Source: Acidobacteria bacterium AB60
Lineage (GTDB): Bacteria > Acidobacteriota > Terriglobia > Terriglobales > Acidobacteriaceae
Length of the DNA: 64,000 nucleotides
NCBI GenBank assembly: GCA_008682415.1
Contig: VANK01000006.1
Coordinates: 186,001 to 250,000 of the forward strand
Direction of reading: 5' to 3'
The notes beneath the pieces are model-generated. The model was not told the DNA's origin. It searched no databases and was given only the letters and a program-made list of their open reading frames with translations. Shown here piece by piece: positions 27,262 through 36,997 of this stretch. Made by a program: the position numbers and the translations under genes. The stretch's first letter is position 1. The number at the start of each line of letters is the position of its first letter.

Positions 27262-28566
27262 CTACTTGCCGCCCTTGTACACCACACCAGCCTTCATTAC
27301 GAACGGCACCTCCTCCAGCACCCGGATATCCTCCAGCGGATTCCGCGGCACCCCGATCATGTCCGCCCACTTGCCTGCCTCCAGCGTCCCCGTATTCTTG
27401 CTCCACCCCATCAGGTCCGCCGCATTGATCGTGGCCGTCTGCAGCGCCGCCAACGGCGTCATGCCCATCTGGTTCACGTACACATCCAGCTCGTGCGCGT
27501 TCAGCCCGTGGGGATACACCGCCGCATCCGTGCCCAGGGCAATCTTCACCCCCGCCTGGATCGCGTGCTTGATATTCGCCTTCGCCACCGCGCTCACATC
27601 CACCATCTTCTGGTGATAGAACGCCGGCAGACTGCCCTTCTCGATCTGCCAGTCCTCCAGATAAAGCGTCGGCACCAGGTACGTGCCGTTCTTCTTCATC
27701 TCCGCGATCGCTTCGTCGTTGATATAGCTCCCATGCTCGATCGAGTCCACGCCCGCCCGCGAGGCCCACAGAATCCCTTGCGCTCCATGCGCATGTGCCG
27801 CCACCTTGCGCCCCAGCCGGTGCGCGTCGGCCACAATCGCCTGCATCTCCTCCAGCGTGTACTGCGACGCCTGCGGATCGTCGCCCTTGGAAAGCACTCC
27901 GCCCGTTGCGCAGATCTTGATCAGGTCGGCGCCATACTTGATGTCCTGCCGCACCTTGTGCTGCACCTCGGCGATCCCGTCCGCCACCCCATCGCTCACC
28001 ACGTGATACTGGATCGGCAACAGATTCTCATCGCAATGCCCGCCCGTGATCCCCAGCGGCGGACCGCTCACCATCAGGTGCGGGCCCGGAACTTGTCCGG
28101 CATCGATCGCGTCGCGCAGATCCACATCCGTGAACCCGCCCGCCCCCACGTTCCGCGCGCTCGTGAAACCCGCCATCAACGTGGTCTTCGCGTTGACCAC
28201 CCCGTTGATCGCCTCTTTCGCGTCGGTGCTAATCAACTCGCGATACGGATCAAAGTCCGGATTCATCGTCAGATGCGTGTGCACATCGATCAATCCCGGC
28301 AGCACCGTCATCCCGCCTAGATCCACCACCTCGTCGCCCGGCTCCGCCGTCACTGAGGCGCTCGGCCCCATCGAACGAATCGCGTCCCCAACCACCACAA
28401 TCGTCTGATTGTCCGCGACCTTCCCCGTCCTCACGTCCAGCACATGCCCGGCGCGGACCAGCGTCCGCTTCGCCGCCGGCTTCGCCTCCTGGGCGGTGCC
28501 CAACCAACACGCCAGGGCGCAGAAAGCCGCGCACAGGCTCACAAGCTTCATCCTGCGAAACGTCAT
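27262..28566 (-). CDS. Exported metal-dependent amidohydrolase (imidazolonepropionase/prolidase-like)
   Basis: The 434-residue protein starts at ATG 28566 after GGAG, with a Sec signal peptide ending near AQEA. The TIM-barrel amidohydrolase motifs are present: GLIDVHTHLTM (HxH), a candidate lysine in GADLIKICATGG, KVAAHAHGAQG, the His in DSIEHGSYI, and the Asp in ALGTDAAVYPHG. This subgroup includes Xaa-Pro dipeptidases and related secreted hydrolases; the substrate cannot be read. It would act in the periplasm. It is transcribed away from the M13 peptidase gene, with which it shares a 294-base promoter region. Confidence 0.9.
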   Translation of the reverse strand: MTFRRMKLVSLCAAFCALACWLGTAQEAKPAAKRTLVRAGHVLDVRTGKVADNQTIVVVGDAIRSMGPSASVTAEPGDEVVDLGGMTVLPGLIDVHTHLTMNPDFDPYRELISTDAKEAINGVVNAKTTLMAGFTSARNVGAGGFTDVDLRDAIDAGQVPGPHLMVSGPPLGITGGHCDENLLPIQYHVVSDGVADGIAEVQHKVRQDIKYGADLIKICATGGVLSKGDDPQASQYTLEEMQAIVADAHRLGRKVAAHAHGAQGILWASRAGVDSIEHGSYINDEAIAEMKKNGTYLVPTLYLEDWQIEKGSLPAFYHQKMVDVSAVAKANIKHAIQAGVKIALGTDAAVYPHGLNAHELDVYVNQMGMTPLAALQTATINAADLMGWSKNTGTLEAGKWADMIGVPRNPLEDIRVLEEVPFVMKAGVVYKGGK

Positions 28567-28860
28567 GGGATACTCCGGGGAAAGCCGTGACCGGAGTGTA
28601 GCAAACAGCTGTCGCGCCCCACGGTGGAAAACCGCGCGATATCCACCGCGCGGAAACCCCTTCGCTTCTTCCTCATCCGCCGAACACCGGCCGCAATCGA
28701 GCCCGCCGGCCCAGCCTGAAAGCGCGCTCCATCCCACGCTTCCGCTCGAAGATGTTAGCTTTCTTAGTCAGCCGGCTTGGGCTGGACTTGATCTGCCCTC
28801 TAAGATCGCTGCTCTTTGCTGGAATGCCCTGATCTCTCTTACCTTTTTCGAGGAACCCGC

Positions 28861-30948
28861 ATGAAACTCCTTCGCTTTGCCCCCTCTCTTTTGCTCGCGT
28901 CCAGCTTCGCCTTCACGGCAGCAGCTCAGAACTTCCAGAGCCTCGATGAGCAAAAGCCCGCTCCCCCCGCCGAATCGCGCAGCTTCGATCTCTCCGCCAT
29001 CGACAAGAACGCCGACCCCTGCGCCGACTTCTACCAGTACGCCTGCGGAAACTGGGTGAAAAGCAATCCCATCCCCGGCGATCAGGTGCGCTGGGCCCGC
29101 TCCTTCTCGCTCCTCGGAGAGCGCAACCGCTACTACCTCTGGCAGGAGCTCGACGCCGCCGCCAACAATCCCAAGACGCCCCTCCAGAAGAAATACGGCG
29201 ACTTCTACGCCGCCTGCATGAACACGGGCCTCATTGAAAAGAAGGCTCTGGACCCGCTCAAGCCCGCTCTGGATCGCATCGCCGCCCTCAACGATTCCCA
29301 TCAGCTCGCCGCAGTCGTCGGCGCGCTGGCCGAACACGGCGACGCGTCGCCCCTCTTCCGCTTCGGCGTCCAGCAGGACGAAAAGGACTCCTCCAAACAG
29401 ATCGCCAGCATCGGCCAGGGTGGCCTCTCCCTTCCCGACCGCGACTACTACATCGTCGACAGCAAGCGCTTTCAAACCATCCGCCAGCAATACCGCGAGC
29501 ACCTGACAAAGATGTTCACCCTCGCCGGCGACTCCCCTGAGCACGCCGCCAAAGAAGCCGACGCCGTGCTCAAAATCGAGACCGCGCTCGCCCAGGCCTC
29601 CACCGCCCGCGTCGACCTGCGCGACCCGGAGAAGCGCTACCACATCTACTCCACCGCCGACTTCCAGAAGCTCGCTCCGGCCTTCGACTTCAGCGTCTAC
29701 TTCAAGGATGTGAACATCGGTGCCTTCGACACCCTCAACGTCTCCACCCCCGACTTCTTCAAGGCCATGAATCAGCTCATCGCCTCCGAGCCGGTCGACT
29801 CCTGGAAGTCCTACCTGCGCTGGCACACCCTCCACGCCAGCGTGCAGGACCTGCCCAACGCCTTCCGCGATGCCAACTTCGAATTCTTCGAAAAGACCCT
29901 CGCCGGCCAGAAAGAACCCACCCCGCGCTGGAAGCAGTGCACCACCCTCACCGACCGCGCGCTGGGCGAAGCCGTCGGCCAGGACTGGGTCCGGCAGCAC
30001 TTCCCGCCCAAAGCCAAGGCCAGCATGGATCAGCTCGTCGCCGCCCTCGAGAAGGCGCTGGCCGACGACATCAAGACCCTGCCCTGGATGTCCGACGAGA
30101 CCAAAAAGGCCGCCGAGCAAAAGCTCTCCGAGATCCGCAACAAGATCGGTTACCCCGAGAAGTGGCGGGACTACTCCGCCCTCTCCGTCAGCCGCGACGA
30201 CGCCCTCGGCGACCTCCACCGCGACACCGTCTTCGAGCGCGACTACATGCTCCGCAAGCTCGGCAAGCCCGTCGACGAGAAGGAGTGGGGCATGACGCCG
30301 CCCACCGTCAACGCCTACTACCAGCCCTCCATGAACGACATCAACTTCCCCGCCGGCATCCTCCAGCCGCCCTTCTTCGATCCCGACATCGACCCCGCCG
30401 TCAACTTCGGCGGCATCGGCGTGGTCATCGGCCACGAGATGACCCACGGCTTCGACGACCAGGGCTCCAAGTACGACGGCAAGGGCAACCTGCGCGAGTG
30501 GCAGAGCCCCGAAGACCGCAAGAAGTTCGTCGAGCGAACCGATTGCGAGGTCCAGGAGTACGGCGGCTTCGAAGCGGCCCCCGCCCACGACGACGCCCCC
30601 GCGCAGTTCCTCAACGGCAAGCTCACCCTGGGCGAAAACACCGCCGACAACGGCGGCCTGCGCATCGCCTACATGGCTCTGCTCGACACCCTCGCCAAAG
30701 AAGGCAAATCCATCGAAGACAAGATCGACGGCTACACCGAGCAGCAGCGCTTCTTCCTCGGCTTCGCCCAGGTCTGGTGCCAGAACCAAACCGAGCAGTC
30801 GGCCCGCCAATCCGCCCTCACCGACCCCCACTCCCCCGGCAAATGGCGCGTCAACGGCTCCGTGCAGAACTTCGACGAGTTCGGCAAGGCCTTCGGCTGC
30901 AAAAAAGGCCAGCCCATGGTCCCGGAAAACTCCTGCCGCGTCTGGTAG
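28861..30948 (+). CDS. Exported M13-family zinc metallopeptidase (neprilysin/PepO-like)
   Basis: The 695-residue protein has a signal peptide (to about residue 22) and the M13 N-terminal motif DPCADFYQYACGNWVKSNPI. The catalytic zinc site VVIGHEMTHGFDDQG places His525, Glu526 and His529, and GENTADNGGL gives the third ligand Glu592. The protein ends CRVW, as M13 enzymes do. It cleaves peptides of limited size and probably acts in the periplasm or on the cell surface. The ATG at 28861 is chosen because the signal peptide starts there. It is monocistronic, diverging from the amidohydrolase. Confidence 0.95.
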   Translation: MKLLRFAPSLLLASSFAFTAAAQNFQSLDEQKPAPPAESRSFDLSAIDKNADPCADFYQYACGNWVKSNPIPGDQVRWARSFSLLGERNRYYLWQELDAAANNPKTPLQKKYGDFYAACMNTGLIEKKALDPLKPALDRIAALNDSHQLAAVVGALAEHGDASPLFRFGVQQDEKDSSKQIASIGQGGLSLPDRDYYIVDSKRFQTIRQQYREHLTKMFTLAGDSPEHAAKEADAVLKIETALAQASTARVDLRDPEKRYHIYSTADFQKLAPAFDFSVYFKDVNIGAFDTLNVSTPDFFKAMNQLIASEPVDSWKSYLRWHTLHASVQDLPNAFRDANFEFFEKTLAGQKEPTPRWKQCTTLTDRALGEAVGQDWVRQHFPPKAKASMDQLVAALEKALADDIKTLPWMSDETKKAAEQKLSEIRNKIGYPEKWRDYSALSVSRDDALGDLHRDTVFERDYMLRKLGKPVDEKEWGMTPPTVNAYYQPSMNDINFPAGILQPPFFDPDIDPAVNFGGIGVVIGHEMTHGFDDQGSKYDGKGNLREWQSPEDRKKFVERTDCEVQEYGGFEAAPAHDDAPAQFLNGKLTLGENTADNGGLRIAYMALLDTLAKEGKSIEDKIDGYTEQQRFFLGFAQVWCQNQTEQSARQSALTDPHSPGKWRVNGSVQNFDEFGKAFGCKKGQPMVPENSCRVW

Positions 30949-31076
30949 CCGACATCCGGACCCCGTGCTTCCCGATCGCCGGGGTCCCCCGACCCCGGTG
31001 GCCGATCGTCTGGTACAACTCCCTAAAAACCGGCAGAATCTAACTTGATATCAACTTGGACGGGATTTTTGCGAAA

Positions 31077-32621
31077 ATGGACGATCGATTGACCCCTGCC
31101 GATGCTGGCCATGCAGCTGGAACGACTCGCTCTGAAGCCAACCCCCGCATCCGGACCGGCGTGAAGGGTCTCGATGACATCCTGAAAGGCGGACTGCCGA
31201 AAGGACACCTTTACCTCATCGAAGGCGACCCCGGAACCGGCAAGACCACCATCGCTCTCCAGTTTCTTCTCGAAGGTCTGCGCAGAGGGGAAAAGGTAAT
31301 CTACGTAACCCTCTCCGAGTCGAAACCCGAACTCGAGCAGGTAGCCCTCTCACACGGGTGGTCGACCGAGGGTCTTGAGATTTACGAGATGGTTCCTCCC
31401 CAGGATGATTTGAGCCCTGAGGCGCAGTACACCGTCTTTCACCCCTCTGAAGTCGAGCTGGCAGACACCATCACCGCCATCCTCGAGCGGGTCGACCTGA
31501 TCAAACCGCAACGCGTCGTCTTCGACTCCCTGTCTGAGCTCCGCATGCTGGCTCGCGACCCCCTCCGCTATCGCCGCCAGATTCTCGCCCTCAAGCGACA
31601 TTTCGCGGGTCGCGCCTGCACCGTTATGCTCCTCGACGATCGCACCGCGGAGGGAGGCGGCCAGGACCTGCAGCTTCAGAGCATTGCCCACGGCGTCATC
31701 ATCATGCAGAGCCTGGAGCGTGACTTCGGCATCAAGCGCCGTCGTCTCGAGATCCGCAAACTGCGCGGCTCTTCGTTCCGCGAGGGTTTTCACGACTACA
31801 CCATCGAGACGGGCGGCATCTCCATCTTCCCGCGCCTGATCGCCTCCGAGCACAACCCCGGCTTCGAGCGCAAAAGCGTCGACAGCGGCCTGAACGAACT
31901 GGATCAGCTCTTCGGTGGCGGCATTGATACCGGCACCAGCACCCTCTTCATCGGTCCCGCCGGGTGCGGCAAATCCACCGTCGCCCTCCGCTACGCCGTC
32001 TCCGCCGCCCAGCGCGGCGATAAGGCGATGATCTTCACCTTCGACGAAGCGTTCTCCACCTTGACCGACCGCGCCGCCGGCCTCGGCATGGATCCCAAGC
32101 CTTGCCTCGCCAACGGAACTCTCGAAATTCAGCAGGTCGACCCCGCTGAACTCTCGCCCGGCGAGTTCGTCGATCGCATCAGACGGCTCGTCGACCAGGA
32201 TAATCTGCGCGTCCTCGTCATCGACAGCATGAACGGTTTTCTCAACGCCATGCCCCACGAACAGTTCCTGGCCATGCAGCTCCACGAGCTGCTCGCCTAT
32301 CTGGGGCAGCAGGGAGTCGCCACCATTCTCACCCTTGCGCAGCATGGATTCATCGGCAACATGCAGGCGCCCGTCGATGTAAGCTACCTCGCTGACTCGG
32401 TCCTCTTGTTCCGCTACTTCGAGTTCAATGGCGAGATCCGCCAGGCCCTCTCCGTTCTCAAAAAGCGAAGTGGCCGCCACGAGCGCGCCATTCGCGAACT
32501 GCGCTTCAGTAAGAAGGGCATCTCCGTAGGAGAGCCTCTCATCGACTTCAAGGGCGTACTCACCGGCGTTCCCACCTTCGTGGGAGAATCTGCCAAAGTG
32601 GAGATCCCCCCTGTCTCCTGA
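31077..32621 (+). CDS. KaiC-like double-domain ATPase
   Basis: The 514-residue protein has two RecA-like KaiC domains. Domain I has Walker A GDPGTGKTT at about 50-58 and VIYVTLSES in place of the usual glutamate pair. Domain II has GPAGCGKST at about 291-299 and MIFTFDEAFS. The end follows cyanobacterial KaiC colinearly: VSYLADSVLLFRYFEFNGEI, SVLKKRSGRHERAIRELRFS. In that alignment, made from memory, KaiC Ser431 is kept and Thr432 is replaced by Tyr. No kaiA or kaiB is present. The start is an ATG at 31077; an in-frame TTG lies seven codons upstream. A histidine kinase follows after 22 bases. Confidence 0.9.
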   Translation: MDDRLTPADAGHAAGTTRSEANPRIRTGVKGLDDILKGGLPKGHLYLIEGDPGTGKTTIALQFLLEGLRRGEKVIYVTLSESKPELEQVALSHGWSTEGLEIYEMVPPQDDLSPEAQYTVFHPSEVELADTITAILERVDLIKPQRVVFDSLSELRMLARDPLRYRRQILALKRHFAGRACTVMLLDDRTAEGGGQDLQLQSIAHGVIIMQSLERDFGIKRRRLEIRKLRGSSFREGFHDYTIETGGISIFPRLIASEHNPGFERKSVDSGLNELDQLFGGGIDTGTSTLFIGPAGCGKSTVALRYAVSAAQRGDKAMIFTFDEAFSTLTDRAAGLGMDPKPCLANGTLEIQQVDPAELSPGEFVDRIRRLVDQDNLRVLVIDSMNGFLNAMPHEQFLAMQLHELLAYLGQQGVATILTLAQHGFIGNMQAPVDVSYLADSVLLFRYFEFNGEIRQALSVLKKRSGRHERAIRELRFSKKGISVGEPLIDFKGVLTGVPTFVGESAKVEIPPVS

Positions 32622-32643
32622 TATTGCGGCCCCAGCGCACAAA

Positions 32644-33819
32644 ATGCGCACCGTCATCTTCACCCCCACCGGCAAAGATGGGCGCCTCATCGCGGCTCTT
32701 CTGGAACGGGCCGGAAAGCCCTGCCATAGCGCCGACACCTTCCTCCAGTTGTGCGCCTCCATCGAGGAGGGAGCAGGCGCGGCCATCATCGCGGAGGAGG
32801 CGTTTGCGCACGAATCCATCGCCCCACTCCTCGAAGTCCTCCAACATCAACCGCCCTGGTCCGACTTCCCCGTACTGCTGCTCACCGTGAGCGGCCGCGT
32901 CACCGCGGAGAGCGAACGCCTGCGCAAGCAGCGCGAGCCGCTGGGGAACATCTTCCTGCTCGAACGCCCGCTGCGTCCTGAAACCCTGCTGAGCACCCTC
33001 GAGTTCGCCCTGCGCGGCAGGCAGCGCCAATACCAGATCCGCGATCAGATCCGCCAGTATGCCCTCGCTCAGGAAGCTCTGCTGCGCTCCGAAAAGCTCG
33101 CCGTCACGGGCCGCCTCGCCGCCAGCATCGCCCACGAGATCAATAACCCCCTCGAGGCCATCACCAACCTTCTCTACCTCATGCGCTGCGATCCATCTCC
33201 GGAACAGATGAACGTCCTGCTCTCCGAGGCGGAACAGGAACTGGCCCGCGTCACGGAAATTACCAAGCAAACCCTGCGCTTCTACCGCGAGCCCTCCCAG
33301 CCCACCGAGACCGACGTCGTCTCTGTCCTCGACTCCGTCCTCAAGCTCTACGCCAATCGCATGGCCGCCGCCGGCGTCACCGTCGAGCGCGAGTTGCGCA
33401 CCCGGGATGCCTTCGTCCTCTCCACCCCCGGCGAGCTCCGCCAGGTCCTCGCCAACCTCATCGGCAATGCCATTGACGCCATGCGCGGCGGTGGACGGCT
33501 GCGCGTGCGCCTCTCCGAGCTGTCCTCCTGCTCCTTCGCCAGCTCCATCCGCATCAGCATCGCCGATAACGGCAGCGGCATCCCCCCCGAGGTCCTGCCT
33601 TCCATCTTCGAGCCCTTCGTCACCACCAAGGGAGAAACAGGAACCGGCCTCGGCCTCTGGGTCACCTCCGAGATCATGCACAAGAACGGATGGACCATCC
33701 GCGTCCGCAGCCGCCGCGCGCCCGGCCGCAGCGGCACCGTCTTCTCCATCTTCATTCCCAAGTTCGACGCCCCCTCCACCCCCACCGCGCACGCCGCCTC
33801 CGCCGGCGCCCGCGACTGA
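32644..33819 (+). CDS. Histidine kinase with N-terminal pseudo-receiver domain
   Basis: The 391-residue soluble kinase has an N-terminal alpha/beta domain (1-120) that follows the receiver fold (MRTVIFTPTGKDG, FPVLLLTVSGR, FLLERPLRPE) but has Glu-rich AAIIAEEA where the phosphoryl-accepting Asp should be. It is therefore probably a pseudo-receiver. A dimerisation/phosphoacceptor helix with His164 in HEINNPLEAI and a complete ATPase domain follow (ANLIGNAIDAM, IADNGSGI, TTKGETGTGLGLW). There is no membrane segment. It sits 22 bases after the KaiC-like gene in an obvious operon, so the KaiC-like protein is its likely input, as in CikA- or SasA-type outputs. No response regulator is adjacent. 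Confidence 0.92.
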   Translation: MRTVIFTPTGKDGRLIAALLERAGKPCHSADTFLQLCASIEEGAGAAIIAEEAFAHESIAPLLEVLQHQPPWSDFPVLLLTVSGRVTAESERLRKQREPLGNIFLLERPLRPETLLSTLEFALRGRQRQYQIRDQIRQYALAQEALLRSEKLAVTGRLAASIAHEINNPLEAITNLLYLMRCDPSPEQMNVLLSEAEQELARVTEITKQTLRFYREPSQPTETDVVSVLDSVLKLYANRMAAAGVTVERELRTRDAFVLSTPGELRQVLANLIGNAIDAMRGGGRLRVRLSELSSCSFASSIRISIADNGSGIPPEVLPSIFEPFVTTKGETGTGLGLWVTSEIMHKNGWTIRVRSRRAPGRSGTVFSIFIPKFDAPSTPTAHAASAGARD

Positions 33820-34127
33820 CCTCCGCACCCCCGCCCCCGTTGACCTTTGCCCCCTTCCGCCAGTCCAAGCCTCAACTGCGCTCCTCCATCCTGCACCTTC
33901 CAACTTCGGAGTCGCGCAACCACTGTCTTTGGCTTTCCTTGAAACCCGGGGCCCCCTGCGCGCTCGCCTCACGCCTGCTGGTATCCGCCCCGGTTCACGG
34001 GCTGACTTGCAAACTAGGCACAAACTACCCTGGGCTTTTACAATTCAGCAGGGACCCATCCCAACCCAGCTCTGCTGCGGAACGACCACACTTGGCGGCG
34101 CACGCCTGGCCAGGATGAAGGAATCGC
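33820..34127 (+). other. Non-coding region before the propeller lipoprotein array
   Basis: About 308 bases, very C-rich up to 33990 and more AT-rich after 34000. It contains the promoter-like element described separately at 34033-34046 and no gene. A terminator for the KaiC-kinase operon is not evident. Confidence 0.5.
34033..34046 (+). promoter_or_regulatory. Shared promoter-like element TGGGCTTTTACAAT
   Basis: The 13-mer GGGCTTTTACAAT, containing a TACAAT -10 candidate, also precedes the third lipoprotein gene (36921). Neither copy has a convincing -35. Confidence 0.5.
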
Positions 34128-35471
34128 ATGAAGTTTAGGAAATTCGGCAAGGCCCTCCTGATGAGCGCCCTCTCGCTCGGCGCGGTCTTCAGCGTTACGT
34201 CTTGCGTCCAGAGTTACACCGTAGGTTTCCTGTACGTCACCGGGTTACAGACTGGCTCCAGCAGCTCCGGCACCGGGATCATCAGCGGTTTCAAAATCGA
34301 TCACAACACCGGACAGCTGACCGAAATCCACGGATTGCCGATCGCCTCCGGCGGCCAGAACCCCGAACGCGCCGTCCTTCTCACCGGAAGCCGCTTCCTC
34401 TACGTGCTCAATAAGGGCACCGACGCCTGCGTCACCGACCAGCCCTGCAAAGCCACCGCCAACATCGTGCAGTTCGCCGTCGGCGGCAACGGCGTCCTCT
34501 CCCAGCAGGGCACCTTCTACACCCAGGGCTACAACCCCTTCCGCCTGATCGCTGACTCCACCGGCTCTCATCTCTACGTTCTCGATCACGACGCCCCCTC
34601 CAGCGCCGCCTGCGCCCAGGTCCTCGGCGCCGGCGTCACCTCCTGCGGCGATGTCACCGGCTTCAGCATCGATACCAACACCGGCCGCCTCAGCACCATG
34701 CAGAACGCCCAGGCCTCCGCTAACGGACAGCAGCTCTCCTACTTCCCCGTTCCGGCCAATCCCATCGACTTCGTGCTGAGCAACAGCTTCGTGCTCACTC
34801 TGAGCGGCACCCCCGCCACCGGCGACTCCGTCTTCCCCTACGCCTACGCGCTCGCCAACGGCCAGCTCACCATCAGCCAGAACACCTCCCAGCCGCTCAA
34901 CATCGGCAACGCCACCGCCATCCAGACCGGCGGCAACAGCGGCAACCTCTACGTGCTCGACAACGATCCCATCACCATCGCGGGTGGCAGCAGCAGCTTC
35001 CCCGCTGGCACCTACGCCGCTCAGATTCTGCCCTACACCGTCGGCACCGGAGGCTCCCTCCAGGCCCAGACCGGTGGCGCCGTGCCCGATACCGGAGCCG
35101 GCTCCCAGCCCCTCTTCATCTGGTTCGAAGCCGGTCAGTCCAACAAGTGGGCCTACGTCGCCAACTTCGGCACCAACAGCAATACCAACATCTCCCAGAG
35201 CAGCATCGCCGGCTACGACATCGACACCACCACGCACCAGCTGACCAACATGCCGCAGAGCCCCTTCGGCACCGGCGCCGGTCCGCGTTGCCTCGTCGAG
35301 GACCCCTCCAACAATTTCCTCTACACCGCCAACTTCAACGACTCCACCGTGACCGGCCACACCCTCGACCACAACGAGGGCGTGCTCAAGGCCCTCAACG
35401 GCAAGGCCAATAAGTCCTACAGCCTGCCCGGCCCGGCCACCTACTGCGTGATCGATGGACGCACCAGCTAA
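34128..35471 (+). CDS. Beta-propeller (YVTN/lactonase-like) lipoprotein, copy 1
   Basis: The 447-residue protein has a basic start MKFRKFGKALLMSAL, a hydrophobic helix and a lipobox-like SVTSC at about residue 25. Repeated propeller blades follow, with FLYVLNKGT, HLYVLDHDA, NLYVLDNDP, WAYVANFGT and FLYTANFND. Such repeats occur in 6-phosphogluconolactonase-like and surface propeller proteins. Low-complexity SSSSGTG and SGNSG loops suggest a binding scaffold rather than an enzyme. It is the first of three tandem paralogues on the same strand with similar 5' ends (CGCATGAAGTT), each separated by about 130-150 bases. Confidence 0.87.
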   Translation: MKFRKFGKALLMSALSLGAVFSVTSCVQSYTVGFLYVTGLQTGSSSSGTGIISGFKIDHNTGQLTEIHGLPIASGGQNPERAVLLTGSRFLYVLNKGTDACVTDQPCKATANIVQFAVGGNGVLSQQGTFYTQGYNPFRLIADSTGSHLYVLDHDAPSSAACAQVLGAGVTSCGDVTGFSIDTNTGRLSTMQNAQASANGQQLSYFPVPANPIDFVLSNSFVLTLSGTPATGDSVFPYAYALANGQLTISQNTSQPLNIGNATAIQTGGNSGNLYVLDNDPITIAGGSSSFPAGTYAAQILPYTVGTGGSLQAQTGGAVPDTGAGSQPLFIWFEAGQSNKWAYVANFGTNSNTNISQSSIAGYDIDTTTHQLTNMPQSPFGTGAGPRCLVEDPSNNFLYTANFNDSTVTGHTLDHNEGVLKALNGKANKSYSLPGPATYCVIDGRTS

Positions 35472-35621
35472 CGGATTCCCGGGCGGCCTCCGCTTCCGCC
35501 GCCCGGCGCCTCCGGCTTACGCACAGGTCGGTGACTGTCACATCCTGCTTCCCGGCGCCTCATCCGCGCCCCCGGAACCAGCGATCGCAACCAGGTTTTT
35601 CCAGTCGGACGAAAGATGCGC

Positions 35622-36863
35622 ATGAAGTTCAAAAAAACGGGCCATCTGCTGCTGGTCGCCGCGGCCAGCCTGGGAGTGGCCTCCCTGCTGTCCGCCTGCA
35701 ATCAATTGACCGGCACCCTCACCATCGACTTTGTCTACGTCACCAGCGCCAAGGCCGCCGGACCCAACAGCTACGGCGAAGTCGATGTCTTCGAGGTCAA
35801 CTCCCAGTCCGGCCATATGCGCCAGATTCCTACCTCGCCCTTCCCCTCCGGCGGCCGCAATCCCGTCGCCGAGGCCGTCTCCTCTGACCACAACAGCCTC
35901 TACGTGGTCAATCGCGACGACAACACCATCGTCGACTTCACCATCGGCAACGACGGCAAGATCTATCCCCAGCAGACCGTGAATACCCCCGGCATCTTCC
36001 CCGTGGCCACCGCCGTCTCCGGCTCCATGCTCTTTGTCGCGGATACCTACCAGCCGCTGCCCACCTGCTCGCCCGCCGCCCCCTGCACCGGCTCCGTGGC
36101 CGCCTACCCCATCGCCACCTCCGGCGCCTCCTGCAAGACTCCGGGCGGCTCCAACGCCAACCCCGGAAACCTCTGCAGCCCCGCCGGCAACTCCGCCATC
36201 GACGCCAGCTACTGGCCCCTGACCCTGCCCGCCAGTCCCACCGATGTCGTCAATCCCGTCGCCGTCGTCGCCTCCGGTTCCACGCTCTTCGTCGCCGCGC
36301 GCGACGCCACCACCGGCACCGGCCTGGTCTACGCCTTCTCCACCGCCGGCAACGCACTCACGCCCCTGAACGGCGGCGTCCCCGTCCCCGCAGGCGTGCA
36401 GCCCTCCGCCATCGCCCTCGATCCCAGCGGAACCTATCTCTACGTCACCGACTACGCCGCCGGCAACATCCTGGGATGGTCCGTCGCCTCCGGCGTGCTC
36501 ACTCCGCTCAGCGGCAGCCCCTTCCCGGCCGGCAACCAGCCCTCCGCCCTCGTGATCGATGCCACCGGCAAATTCGCCTTCGTTACCGACGCCGGCGATT
36601 CCAACGTCACCGGCTACGGCCTCAACAGCGGCAATCTCGTCCGCCTGCAGACCTACGCCACCGACACGCAGCCCGTTGCCGTCGGCATCGACCCCGCCGC
36701 CAACCAGTACCTCTACACCGTGAACTTCCTCTCCAACACCGTCTCCGGCTTCAGCATGAACGCCTCCACCGGAGCTCTGCTGAACTCCCAGAACTCGCCG
36801 TTCACGGCCAACGCCAATCCCACCGCGGTCGCAGCCATCCCGCACGGAACGGCTTCGAAATAA
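35622..36863 (+). CDS. Beta-propeller (YVTN/lactonase-like) lipoprotein, copy 2
   Basis: The 413-residue protein starts MKFKKTGHLLLVAAASLG and has the lipobox LLSAC near residue 25. Propeller strands include SLYVVNRDDNTIVDF, TLFVAARDA, YLYVTDYAAGNILGW, FAFVTDAGDSNVTGYG and QYLYTVNFLSNTVSGF. It closely parallels copy 3 in signal peptide and in the IDSQSG/VNSQSG opening repeat, and is shorter than copy 1. A GC-rich hairpin at about 35477-35506 separates it from copy 1 but lacks a T-run. The function is probably surface or periplasmic binding. Confidence 0.87.
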   Translation: MKFKKTGHLLLVAAASLGVASLLSACNQLTGTLTIDFVYVTSAKAAGPNSYGEVDVFEVNSQSGHMRQIPTSPFPSGGRNPVAEAVSSDHNSLYVVNRDDNTIVDFTIGNDGKIYPQQTVNTPGIFPVATAVSGSMLFVADTYQPLPTCSPAAPCTGSVAAYPIATSGASCKTPGGSNANPGNLCSPAGNSAIDASYWPLTLPASPTDVVNPVAVVASGSTLFVAARDATTGTGLVYAFSTAGNALTPLNGGVPVPAGVQPSAIALDPSGTYLYVTDYAAGNILGWSVASGVLTPLSGSPFPAGNQPSALVIDATGKFAFVTDAGDSNVTGYGLNSGNLVRLQTYATDTQPVAVGIDPAANQYLYTVNFLSNTVSGFSMNASTGALLNSQNSPFTANANPTAVAAIPHGTASK

Positions 36864-36920
36864 CCGCGGCCAGCGCACCCCGCTGCCGCCGCCCGCGCCA
36901 AAGTAGCAGCCCCCCATACA

Positions 36921-36933
36921 GGGCTTTTACAAT
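36921..36933 (+). promoter_or_regulatory. Shared promoter-like element GGGCTTTTACAAT
   Basis: This is identical over 13 bases to the element at 34034-34046 and lies 65 bases before the start of the third propeller lipoprotein. TACAAT is a plausible -10 box. Conservation in otherwise diverged leaders suggests common control. Confidence 0.5.
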
Positions 36934-36997
36934 ATGGGGAAAGTCAAACAGGATATTCCGGGCTTTGTTCTCCACGGCCCCTTGACGAAGGAAGCGC

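Noticed and set aside
28768..30831. A 687-codon minus-strand open frame opposite the M13 peptidase gene
   Set aside because: The + strand frame has a signal peptide, HEMTH and the family C-terminus. The antisense frame is Gly/Val-rich without motifs.
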